Source: Pelagibius sp964472095 (GTDB lineage Bacteria; Pseudomonadota; Alphaproteobacteria; Kiloniellales; Kiloniellaceae). Taken from it: DNA of 64,000 nucleotides. The translations under genes and the position numbers were made by a program. Positions 57,157 through 64,000 of the stretch are shown one piece after another. Numbering within the stretch: position 1 is the first letter of the stretch; each line of letters opens with the position of its first letter. The notes below the pieces were generated by a model. It ran no database searches. It was not told where the DNA came from and worked only from the letters and a program-made list of their open reading frames with translations. The stretch spans positions 1 to 64,000 of the forward strand of contig CAYYIV010000005.1 of the NCBI GenBank assembly GCA_964472095.1. The letters run 5' to 3'.

Positions 57157-57804
57157 ATGCCGGCGAGCCTTGCCGATCAGGCCTACGAGGGGCTGCTCGC
57201 GGCCATCGCCGAGGGGCGCCTCAGGCCCGGCGAGCGGATTCGGGAGACCAATCTGGCCGAGCGGCTGGGCATCAGCCGCACGCCGATCCGCGAGGCCTTG
57301 CAGCGTCTCGCACGGGACGGCCTGGTGCAGCTCGACGCCCGCAACGGTGCCCGGGTGGCCGAGCTTTCCCTGGCGGCGATTCAGGAGCTCTACGACCTGC
57401 GCGAGATCCTCGAGGGCAGCGCCGCGCGCTTCGCCGCTCTCAGCGCCAAGCCGAACGACCGGCAGCGTCTGGATGCCATCCTGGAGCGGGAGGCAAGCCA
57501 CCTCGGCGACCCCGCCGCGCTGGCCAAACTGAACAAGCTCTACCACCGTGCCATCTGCGAGGCGGCCAATAACCGCTACCTGGCCAGCGCGGTGTCGACC
57601 TTCTCCACCACCCTGCTGCTGCTCGGCCCGACCACGCTGGCGGCACAGCACCGTGCCGACGAATCACACCGCGAGCACTGGCTGATCGTCGAGGCAATCG
57701 TCAACGGCGACGCCGATGGTGCCGAGGCATTGATGCGCAGGCACATCCGCCGCGCCCGCGAGATCCGCGTCGCCATGGTGCTGGAGGCCGGACTCGGTGT
57801 GTGA
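57157..57804 (+). CDS. GntR/FCD-family regulator of tcu genes
   Basis: 215-residue GntR regulator with FCD effector domain. Winged helix: LRPGERIRETNLAERLGISRTPIREALQRLARDGLV (key parts ERLGISRTPIREAL). The FCD domain follows (LYDLREILEGSAARFAAL, with LNKLYHRAICEAANN and ADESHREHWLIVEAIVNGD carrying metal-ligand histidines). ATG 57157 has GGAGGA seven bases upstream; an upstream TTG at 57142 is also in frame. In Salmonella tcu genes use a LysR regulator, so this is a different control scheme. Divergent from tcuAB. Confidence 0.92.
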   Translation: MPASLADQAYEGLLAAIAEGRLRPGERIRETNLAERLGISRTPIREALQRLARDGLVQLDARNGARVAELSLAAIQELYDLREILEGSAARFAALSAKPNDRQRLDAILEREASHLGDPAALAKLNKLYHRAICEAANNRYLASAVSTFSTTLLLLGPTTLAAQHRADESHREHWLIVEAIVNGDADGAEALMRRHIRRAREIRVAMVLEAGLGV

Positions 57805-57822
57805 GTCCGTGGCCGGAAGGGA

Positions 57823-59058
57823 CTACTCGCCGGCGTAGCTCTCGGTCGGCCCGGCGGCCTGCGAGCGCCGTCCGGCAGCGACCCGGCGCGCGCCGCGCTT
57901 CTTCCACCAGATCACGATGCCGGTAACCGAGAGCATGAAGATGACGAGGCCGGCGATGCAGATGACGATGCGCCCGGCCAGCCCGCCAATGCGCCCGCCG
58001 TGGATGGGAAACTGCAGCTGCTCGAAGATCTCGCCGGCAGTACCCTGCCCCGGAATGTCGACCCGCAGCAGACGCCCGTCGCCGCCGTCGAAGTAGAACC
58101 AGGGGCTGCCTAGCAGCTCGCCGTCGTGGCTGCCGTAGCCGACGGCATAGTAGTTGTAGGGGGTGTTCAGATAGAGCGCGTAGATCGGCTTGTCCAGACC
58201 GAGCGCTGCCGCCTCGTCGGCGCCACGCCGGCGGATGTCGGCGTAGGTCTGCCGCGTCGCGCCGATTTCCTCGGCGCTGAGGAAGCTGCGCTTGTAGTAG
58301 ACGCTCTGCTCGACCGGCGAGAACAGCGAGACCACCGGACGGAACACATGATCCGGCAGGTTCATGGCTATGGAGCTGACCGCCACCGGCAGCAGGATCA
58401 GCCACAGCCAGAGGCCGCCGGCGCGGTGCAGGTCGAGGTTGGTGCGGTAGCTGCCGCCGCCGCGCTTGACCTGCCAAGCGGTCTTCCATTTGGTGAAGAA
58501 AGGGCGCCCACGTGGGAAAGTCAGCACCAGGGCGATGAAGCAGTCGAGCGTCCAGGCGATCGCCACCAGGCCCATCAGCAGGTAGCCCCAGGTTCCCGGC
58601 AGGGTCAGGGTGTGGTGGAACTCGTAGATGAAGGGGATGAAGTCTTCCGCCGAGAAGCAGCAGCGCGCCCAGTAGCGCGTTGCCAGGGTCTCGCCGCTCA
58701 CCGGATCGAGGTAGATCCAGTTGTAGTCGAGATCCGGCAGGGTGCCATCGTCCGGGTCCGGCCGCGGCTCGCCGATCGCGAGGGCGGGATGGTCCGTCTC
58801 GCCCTCGCTTTCGACGTAGATGATCTGCAGCTGCGGATGGTCCTGCTGGGCACGCGCTGCCAGCGCGACGAGGTCCAGCGGCGCGCTGCTGCTGCCCGCC
58901 ACCGCCCCTCCCGGCGTCGTGTAGAACTCCGGGTTCAGCCACTCGTCGATCTCGTGGTGAAAGGCGAGAATCGAGCCGGTCAGTCCGGCCAGGGCGAGGA
59001 AGACCGCCGTGGCCAGGCCGAGGTAGCGATGCAGCAGAACGAGGACGCTACGAATCAT
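57823..59058 (-). CDS. PepSY-associated membrane protein (iron-uptake type)
   Basis: 411-residue PepSY-TM protein with four membrane helices. N-terminal LHRYLGLATAVFLALAGLTGS with conserved HRYLG, FIYEFHHTLTLPGTWGYLLMG, RTNLDLHRAGGLWLWLILLPVA and the C-terminal IAGLVIFMLSVTGIVIWWKKRG. Such proteins sit next to siderophore receptors and are believed to help iron reduction in the periplasm, an assumption. It lies five bases downstream of the receptor gene, last of the operon. Confidence 0.88.
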   Translation of the reverse strand: MIRSVLVLLHRYLGLATAVFLALAGLTGSILAFHHEIDEWLNPEFYTTPGGAVAGSSSAPLDLVALAARAQQDHPQLQIIYVESEGETDHPALAIGEPRPDPDDGTLPDLDYNWIYLDPVSGETLATRYWARCCFSAEDFIPFIYEFHHTLTLPGTWGYLLMGLVAIAWTLDCFIALVLTFPRGRPFFTKWKTAWQVKRGGGSYRTNLDLHRAGGLWLWLILLPVAVSSIAMNLPDHVFRPVVSLFSPVEQSVYYKRSFLSAEEIGATRQTYADIRRRGADEAAALGLDKPIYALYLNTPYNYYAVGYGSHDGELLGSPWFYFDGGDGRLLRVDIPGQGTAGEIFEQLQFPIHGGRIGGLAGRIVICIAGLVIFMLSVTGIVIWWKKRGARRVAAGRRSQAAGPTESYAGE

Positions 59059-59063
59059 ACCGG

Positions 59064-61580
59064 CTACCAGTGGTAGGAGAGCCCGGCGAGGACGCGCAGG
59101 CCCGTGCCGTAGTAGCAGGCGCCGGAGTTGCAGATGGTGACGTACTCCCTGTCGAAGAGATTGTTGGCGTTGACCTGGAACGAGAGGTTCTCGCTGACGT
59201 CGTAGCTGAGCGCCGCGTCGGCCAGCAGATAGCTCGAGTTCTCCGACTCGTTGGCGAGGTCGTTGTAGGTCGGACCGACATAGCGCAGGCCACCGCCGAT
59301 CCCGAGCCCCTCCAGCAGCCCGTCCTGGAAGGTGTATTTGAGCCAGGCCGCCGCCGTGTGCTCCGGCACGTTGACCGGCCGCTTGCCGAGATCTTCATCG
59401 TTGCTTTCCGTCACCTCGGCATCGAGGAAGGTGTAGGAGGCGGAAACGTCCAGGCCCTCCGCGAGGGTCGTCTTGGCTTCCAGTTCGATGCCGCGGGTGC
59501 GGATTTCGCCGGTCTGCACCGAGCTGAAGAGGTCGTCCGGATCGACCGTCAGGACGTTGGTCTTGGTGAGATGGAACGCGGCAAGCGTGAACAGCGCGTT
59601 GAAGTCCTTCGGCTCGTATTTGAGGCCGATCTCGTACTGCGTAGACTCTTCGGGCACGAAGGTCTCGCCTTGCCGCGTGGTGCCATTCTGCGGCGTGAAG
59701 CCCTCGGTGTAGCTGACGTAGGGGGCGAGGCCGTTGTCGAAAAGATAGGTGAAGCCGAGGCGACCGGTGAAGGCATCGTCCGTCTTCGTCTCGCTGGTGT
59801 GGGTGAAGCGGTCCTCGGTCTCCTGCCGAACATAGCTGAGGCGGCCGCCCAGGGTCAGGATCCAGTTGTCGTAAATCGTGATCTGGTCCTGAAGATAGGC
59901 ACCGGCCTGCTGCAGGGTCTGTTCGGTTCGCTGGTAGGGCGCCGGCACCGTCGCACCGGTGTAGACGATGTTGTTGATGTTCAGAGGGTCGGCGGGGCCG
60001 TAGTGGTAGCTGAAGGTGTCGACGCTATGGCTGTAGTCGAGGCCGAACAGCGTGACGTGGAAAGTCGGCCCCAACTCGAAGCGCGCCTCCAGCTGGTTGT
60101 CGATAGCTCCCTGGTGCACCGTGTCCGGCGCCGACCAGACGGAGCGGAAGATGGTGCCGCTCACCGGGTCGAAACCTTCGGCGGAGACGCCCTGGTAGTC
60201 GACGTCAACGTAAGTATAGCGGGCCTTCTGGCGGAATTCCCACATGTCGTCGAAGCGATGCCTGGCATCGTAGCCGATGGCGAACTGTTCCTGGTGGAAT
60301 TCGTCGAAGCCGGGCTCGCCGGCGACCACGTCCGTGCGGACCTCCTCGGTGGCCAGCGTGCCGAAGGCCGTCGGCCGATGGTCGTTCATGTAGTCGGCGA
60401 GCAGCGTGATGCTGGTGTCGTCGTCCGGATTCCAGGTCAGCGCCGGCGCGAAGAAGACGCGCCTGTTCTCCTGCGAAGACCCGTCGTTGTAATCGAACTC
60501 AGTATGCTCGCGGCGCGCCAGACCGGTCAGGCGGAACAGCAGGCTCTCGTCCTCGGTGACGGCGCCGCCGACGTCGAAGGCGCCCAGCAGGTGCTCCCAA
60601 CTGCCGCCCTCGACGGCGATTTCCTGCGTCATATCGGAATGCGGCCGCTTCGTGGTGCGGTCGATCGCGCCGCCCGCCTCGGCCTGGCCGTAGAGGGCGC
60701 CGCTCGGACCGCGCATCATGTCGACACGCTCGATGCCGTAGGGCTCCGTCGCGTAGAGCGCGAAGAAGTTGCCGTCCATACGCAAACCGTCTCGGAACGA
60801 TCCGGTCGTCACGGAATCGAAGCCGCGGATCTTGATGGAGTCGAAGCCTCGCGGGTCGACACCGTAGGAGTCGACCATGACGCCGGCGGTGTAGCGCATG
60901 GCTTCGGCGACGGTCTTCGCGTTGCGGTCGTCCATCTCTTCGCGGCCGACAGTGGAGATCGACTGCGGCGTCTCGATGACCGGCGTGTCGGTTTTGGTCG
61001 CCGCGGTGGAGTAGTGCGACACGTAGCCCTTGGTCGGCTGGGAGGACGTGATGTTGCGGTAGTCCTCGACGGTGAGTGTGTCGAGCATGACCGCGCCGTC
61101 TTCGCCCGTCATCTTCGGCAGCGGCGCCACCACAACGGAGCTTTCGGAGGCGAAGTCGTAGGTGAGGCCCGACTGTGCCAGCAGCAGACGGAGACCGTCC
61201 TCGGCCGCCATCTCACCCTGAAGACCAGCCGTGGTCAGACCCGTCAGGTCGGCACTTTTGAACGCCACCTGGATGCCGGTGGCCTGGGAATAGGCGAGCA
61301 GCGCCGCCGCCAGATCCTGGGCCGGAATATCGAAGAGCCAGCGCTTGTCGGCCTGGGCCACGGCAGGCGCCTCAGGCACCCCGGCATCCGCTGCCCGGAC
61401 CAGGCCCGGCACCGCCAGCAGCCCGCCCAGCAGGGCCGTGGTCAGCAGCAGGCCGGCGCGCCGGCGCCGCCCGGTTGCGCGCTCGAAATTCATCGCCGCG
61501 GCCAGTACCGCTCCCCGCCGCGACGCGCCTGATCCGGCCGCCGCTGCCGCCCCTGCCAATTGCTTGCTGAACATCCCCAT
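59064..61580 (-). CDS. TonB-dependent siderophore receptor with STN domain
   Basis: Outer-membrane receptor of about 838 residues for ferric siderophores. After a long basic leader (RRRRAGLLLTTALLGGLLAVPG) a secretin/TonB N-terminal (STN) domain begins at FDIPAQDLAAALLAYSQATG; this is the signalling domain that contacts FecR-like anti-sigma factors. The TonB box is near DTLTVED; the plug has PQSISTVGREEMDDRNAKT and RGPSGALYGQAEAGG. The barrel ends in SYHW, a C-terminal aromatic. The start could be 61574, 61580 or 61493; I choose 61580. Part of the FecI-FecR-receptor-PepSY operon, with a palindrome 54 bases upstream. Confidence 0.92.
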   Translation of the reverse strand: MGMFSKQLAGAAAAAGSGASRRGAVLAAAMNFERATGRRRRAGLLLTTALLGGLLAVPGLVRAADAGVPEAPAVAQADKRWLFDIPAQDLAAALLAYSQATGIQVAFKSADLTGLTTAGLQGEMAAEDGLRLLLAQSGLTYDFASESSVVVAPLPKMTGEDGAVMLDTLTVEDYRNITSSQPTKGYVSHYSTAATKTDTPVIETPQSISTVGREEMDDRNAKTVAEAMRYTAGVMVDSYGVDPRGFDSIKIRGFDSVTTGSFRDGLRMDGNFFALYATEPYGIERVDMMRGPSGALYGQAEAGGAIDRTTKRPHSDMTQEIAVEGGSWEHLLGAFDVGGAVTEDESLLFRLTGLARREHTEFDYNDGSSQENRRVFFAPALTWNPDDDTSITLLADYMNDHRPTAFGTLATEEVRTDVVAGEPGFDEFHQEQFAIGYDARHRFDDMWEFRQKARYTYVDVDYQGVSAEGFDPVSGTIFRSVWSAPDTVHQGAIDNQLEARFELGPTFHVTLFGLDYSHSVDTFSYHYGPADPLNINNIVYTGATVPAPYQRTEQTLQQAGAYLQDQITIYDNWILTLGGRLSYVRQETEDRFTHTSETKTDDAFTGRLGFTYLFDNGLAPYVSYTEGFTPQNGTTRQGETFVPEESTQYEIGLKYEPKDFNALFTLAAFHLTKTNVLTVDPDDLFSSVQTGEIRTRGIELEAKTTLAEGLDVSASYTFLDAEVTESNDEDLGKRPVNVPEHTAAAWLKYTFQDGLLEGLGIGGGLRYVGPTYNDLANESENSSYLLADAALSYDVSENLSFQVNANNLFDREYVTICNSGACYYGTGLRVLAGLSYHW

Positions 61581-61633
61581 TGCCCGGTCTTGAGGGTCCG
61601 GATCGTGTTGCCCCACCCCCGAATTTCACTTGA

Positions 61634-61654
61634 AAATGCGACACATTCGCATTT
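61634..61654. promoter_or_regulatory. 21-base palindrome upstream of siderophore receptor (Fur-like)
   Basis: AAATGCGA-N5-TCGCATTT at 61634-61654, two 8-base arms with perfect symmetry, 54 bases before the receptor start. The same arrangement TGCGA-N5-TCGCA recurs at 63367-63387 upstream of the sigma factor. Size and location suit a Fur-type repressor site, though the sequence differs from the enteric Fur box. Confidence 0.65.
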
Positions 61655-61726
61655 CGCTTCGCTTAAGGGACGCCTGCCTGCCGGGTCTACCTAACCTCGC
61701 AGGGAAATTTTTTTTGGCCGCCGCTA

Positions 61727-62701
61727 CTAACGCAGCACAGTGAGGTAGGGGGTCAGGTGGTGGACGGTCAGGCCGTGTGTCGCCGCCAGGGCGGCGATGC
61801 CCTCGTCCAGCCGGTCGAGATCGATGACGCCGCTGACCGGCGCTGCCGGGCGGTCGCCTTCAAGCAGCACGATACGTCCGGGGTGGTAGCGCTCCAGCTC
61901 CGCCAGGGCCGCGGCCAGCGGCCGCTCGACCAGGACCACCCTGCCCTGACGCCATGCCAGTGCCCGGAGGCCGTCGAGCGCGACCGCTTCGCCCGGCGGG
62001 CCCGAATCGGTGTAGCGCAGCGCCTGGCCGGCCAGGAGATCGCGGGTCAGCCCTGGCGCCGCTTCCGCCGTGACGGCCACCCGGCCCTCGGTAACCGCGA
62101 CCCGCACCCCGTCGTCCCACAGTCGCACCGCATAGGCGGTGCCGACGGCCTCGCTGACGCCGCCCGCGGCCAGCACCCGGAAGGGGCGTCCCGCATCCGG
62201 CATCACCTCGAAGTAGGCTTCGCCCTGCAGCAGCTCGACCTGCCGCAGGCCAGCGCTGAAGTCCAGGGCGACGGCGGAGTTGCGATCCAGGGTGACGCGG
62301 CTGCCGTCGGGCAGGATCGCGCTGCGGATCGCCGCCCTGCTGCTGCTGTAGTCGGCCCGCAGGGCGATCGAGAGTTCCGGGGCAAAGGCCAGCAGCAGCA
62401 GGCAGGCCACCAGCGCCACAGCCGCCGCGAGCCCGCCCCTGACCACCTGCCGCCGCCGCGGGCGCAGCTTTGCGGGCTGCGAGCCGCGCTCGGCCGCCTC
62501 CAGCCGCTCGAAGGTTTCCTGCAGCGGGCCGAGGCGCTGCCAGAAGGCGCGCTCCGCCTCGAAGGCGCTGCGATGCAGTGTCGAGCGGCCGAGCCAGGCC
62601 TTAAACCCGGCCAGCTCGTCTTCGCTCATCTCTCCCGATGCGAGGCGGACAACCCAGGCGCGCGCCCGCTCCGCGGTTTCGTTGTCTTCTTCGACGGCCA
62701 T
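61727..62701 (-). CDS. FecR-like anti-sigma factor
   Basis: 324-residue FecR: cytoplasmic N-terminal FecR_N/anti-sigma region (residues 1-80, AWVVRLASGEMSEDELAGFKAWL), a membrane helix near 95-108 (LAAAVALVACLLLLAFA), and a periplasmic FecR domain with the phrases SRVTLDRNSAVAL and VELLQGEAYFEV. It receives the signal from the receptor's STN domain and controls FecI. Next gene after the sigma factor in the operon, with the receptor 146 bases beyond. Confidence 0.92.
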   Translation of the reverse strand: MAVEEDNETAERARAWVVRLASGEMSEDELAGFKAWLGRSTLHRSAFEAERAFWQRLGPLQETFERLEAAERGSQPAKLRPRRRQVVRGGLAAAVALVACLLLLAFAPELSIALRADYSSSRAAIRSAILPDGSRVTLDRNSAVALDFSAGLRQVELLQGEAYFEVMPDAGRPFRVLAAGGVSEAVGTAYAVRLWDDGVRVAVTEGRVAVTAEAAPGLTRDLLAGQALRYTDSGPPGEAVALDGLRALAWRQGRVVLVERPLAAALAELERYHPGRIVLLEGDRPAAPVSGVIDLDRLDEGIAALAATHGLTVHHLTPYLTVLR

Positions 62702-62803
62702 GCGCCCTCTAGTTCCTGATCGCTCCGCCCCCTACAAGGTCAACGTTTGCGGCGGCGATTTTCCCAACCCTCAGGGGGTGGGAAATTTCTCTGCCTTCGG
62801 CTC

Positions 62804-63304
62804 CTAAGCTACGTGACGGTGGGCGGCGAGCCGCGCCAGCGCCTTGCGGATGTGCTTTTCGACGGCGGTCTGGGAGATGCCCATTTCCTCGGCGATCTCG
62901 CGCTGAGTCCTGCCATCGAAGCGGTTGCGCTTGAAGACGCGCCGGGTCGTCGGCGGCAGCTGCTCGACGGCGGCGATGAGGTCCCTCAGTTCCTCCTGCG
63001 CCATCACCTGGCGCTCCGGCGAGATCCCGCCGGCGCTGCCCGACAGCAGGGATTCGGCCTCGGCCAGCAGGCTGCCCTGGCGCTGTTCGCGGCGCTGGTA
63101 GTCGATCACCAGGTTGGCCGCCATGCGGAAGAGGTAGGCGCGCGCGTGGGTCACCTCCAGGCGGGTCTCCAGGGCGGAAACCTTCAGGTAGAGTTCCTGG
63201 GCCAGGTCGTGCGCGGTGAACGAGCAGCGCAGCCGCGTCGCCATGAAGGCGCGCAGCTCTCGCTCGTATTCCTGGAAGACTTGCAGCAGCGGCGGTTGGG
63301 CCAT
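62804..63304 (-). CDS. FecI-like ECF sigma factor
   Basis: 166-residue ECF sigma factor of the iron-uptake (FecI) group. Region 2 helices ARAYLFRMAANLVIDYQR and the conserved AHDLAQELYLKV; region 4 with RVFKRNRFDGRTQREIAEEM and GISQTAVEKHIRKAL. ATG at 63304, just after an in-frame TTG at 63307. First gene of the operon that runs fecI-fecR-receptor-PepSY. A TGCGA-N5-TCGCA palindrome stands 63-83 bases upstream. Confidence 0.92.
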   Translation of the reverse strand: MAQPPLLQVFQEYERELRAFMATRLRCSFTAHDLAQELYLKVSALETRLEVTHARAYLFRMAANLVIDYQRREQRQGSLLAEAESLLSGSAGGISPERQVMAQEELRDLIAAVEQLPPTTRRVFKRNRFDGRTQREIAEEMGISQTAVEKHIRKALARLAAHRHVA

Positions 63305-63366
63305 CAAGGAAGATCGTCCGGCGAAAGCACGGGCAACCCCGGCCCGTCAGCGGCCCAATCTATTGT

Positions 63367-63387
63367 TATTGCGAATTAGTCGCAATA
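63367..63387. promoter_or_regulatory. 21-base palindrome upstream of FecI-like sigma gene (Fur-like)
   Basis: TATTGCGA-N5-TCGCAATA at 63367-63387, perfect 8-base arms. On the minus strand TTGCGA followed after 17 bases by TAGATT could be the promoter, and the palindrome overlaps its -35 region, consistent with repression by an iron regulator. Shares the TGCGA-N5-TCGCA core with the site at 61634-61654. Confidence 0.65.
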
Positions 63388-63447
63388 TAAGCTTTACGCG
63401 AAGTTGGGCGGCGGGCGTTCTGCCGGCAGGCGAAGGAATCCCGGCGT

Positions 63448-64000
63448 TCACATGCCCCAGCGCAGGGCGGCGGCGTGGACCGGCGCGTCCCACAGCCGGG
63501 TCATCTCGGCATCCAGCTTCACCAGGGTGAGCGAGCAGCCGGCCATCTCCAGCGAGGTGCAGTAGTTGCCGACCAGTGAACGGGCGACCTTGAGGCCGCG
63601 GCGGTCGGCTTCGCGCGTCGCCGCGTCGTACATGCCGTAGAGCTCCAGCAGCGGCGTTGCGCCCATGCCGTTGACCAGCAGCAGCACCTCCTGGCCGCTG
63701 GGCGGAGCGAGGTCGCTGCAGATCGCCTCCATCAGCGTCGCGGCGAGTTCGTCGGCCGGCATCATCGCGGCGCGCTTGCGCCCGGGCTCGCCGTGGATGC
63801 CGACACCGAGCTCGAGCTCGTCGTCGGCGAGCTGGAAGTTCGGCTTGCCCGCCGCCGGCACGGTACAGCTCGAGAGCGCGATGCCCATGGAGCCGGCCGC
63901 GGCGTTCACCCGCTCGCCCAGCGCCGCACAGTCGGCGAGGCCGGCGCCGGCCTCGGCCGCGGCGCCGACGATCTTCTCCAGGATCACCGTTCCGGCGACA
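63448..64000 (-). CDS. dihydroxyacetone kinase subunit DhaK-like, C-terminal part
   Basis: The last 183 residues of a DhaK-domain protein (dihydroxyacetone kinase substrate-binding subunit); the gene continues beyond the window end. Recognised by the closing phrases GVGIHGEPGRKR, VLLLVNGMGATPLLELYG, VGNYCTSLEMAGCSLTLVKLD and LWDAPVHAAALRWGM. The substrate-binding histidine lies upstream, outside the window. It phosphorylates dihydroxyacetone or a related short sugar together with DhaL and a phosphate donor; partner genes are not seen. An in-frame ATG at 63987 is internal. Confidence 0.9.
   Translation of the reverse strand, partial: VAGTVILEKIVGAAAEAGAGLADCAALGERVNAAAGSMGIALSSCTVPAAGKPNFQLADDELELGVGIHGEPGRKRAAMMPADELAATLMEAICSDLAPPSGQEVLLLVNGMGATPLLELYGMYDAATREADRRGLKVARSLVGNYCTSLEMAGCSLTLVKLDAEMTRLWDAPVHAAALRWGM

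Noticed and set aside
59070..61532. Plus-strand open frame of about 820 codons opposite the TonB receptor.
   Set aside because: Shadow of a confident receptor gene; no recognisable domain.

Overview
The window is high-GC chromosomal DNA from an alphaproteobacterium, most likely of Rhodospirillales/Kiloniellales type. This rests on a Usg protein (a family known from alphaproteobacteria), a heme A synthase of the alphaproteobacterial/mitochondrial kind, a DUF1289 protein, a ferredoxin-linked membrane adenylate cyclase of the rhizobial kind, TTAACCAT-like CtrA half-sites, and housekeeping genes scattered among catabolic and uptake operons. I see no prophage, transposase, integrase, CRISPR array or rRNA. 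The only RNA gene is one tRNA-Gly(CCC).

Layout. 0.2-11.6 kb: usg, ctaA and a CobW-family metallochaperone GTPase; a large pyruvate carboxylase on the opposite strand with a readable promoter; tRNA-Gly; a small SFPASDPP-motif protein; a c-type cytochrome behind an FNR-like box; a periplasmic HtrA/Deg protease followed by a two-component pair. 11.7-19.7 kb: two consecutive glutamine-synthetase-like ligases with a cytochrome P450, then a YnjBCD-type ABC importer. 19.8-28.5 kb: apaG, folE, a TrkH-type K+ channel subunit, argE, murI, a lipoprotein, and the argD-argF-hslO operon.

28.6-35.4 kb is the most unusual stretch. Five consecutive paralogous TraB/GumN/PrgY (Tiki-like) proteins lie on one strand, three apparently lipoproteins and two exported, with a near-identical block upstream of two of them. 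Two overlapping ABC-2 permease genes without an ATPase lie just upstream. 35.5-42.2 kb: recX, an exported TPR protein, a six-helix heme-like/2Fe-2S/adenylate cyclase, DUF1289, PilZ, an AT-rich 444-base intergenic region and a PAS histidine kinase. 42.2-49.5 kb: a peptide-type ABC importer with a fused permease-ATPase, a GntR regulator and a DUF1028 protein, arranged around an intergenic region with repeats.

49.5-54.5 kb: an atypical, very large class A penicillin-binding protein, then a TetR/SDR divergent pair with a clear operator, and a remnant of an SMR-type efflux gene. 54.5-57.8 kb: tcuAB (tricarballylate oxidation) divergent from a GntR regulator, with overlapping promoters sharing one TTGTATACAA operator. 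57.8-63.4 kb: a FecI-FecR-TonB receptor-PepSY iron operon with matching 21-base palindromes upstream of the sigma factor and of the receptor. The window ends inside a dihydroxyacetone kinase subunit gene.

Gene calls rest on motif recognition and family knowledge without database searches. Promoters and operators were read by eye and are hypotheses. Starts were chosen from ribosome-binding sites, overlaps and signal peptides, and some differ from the longest open frame.
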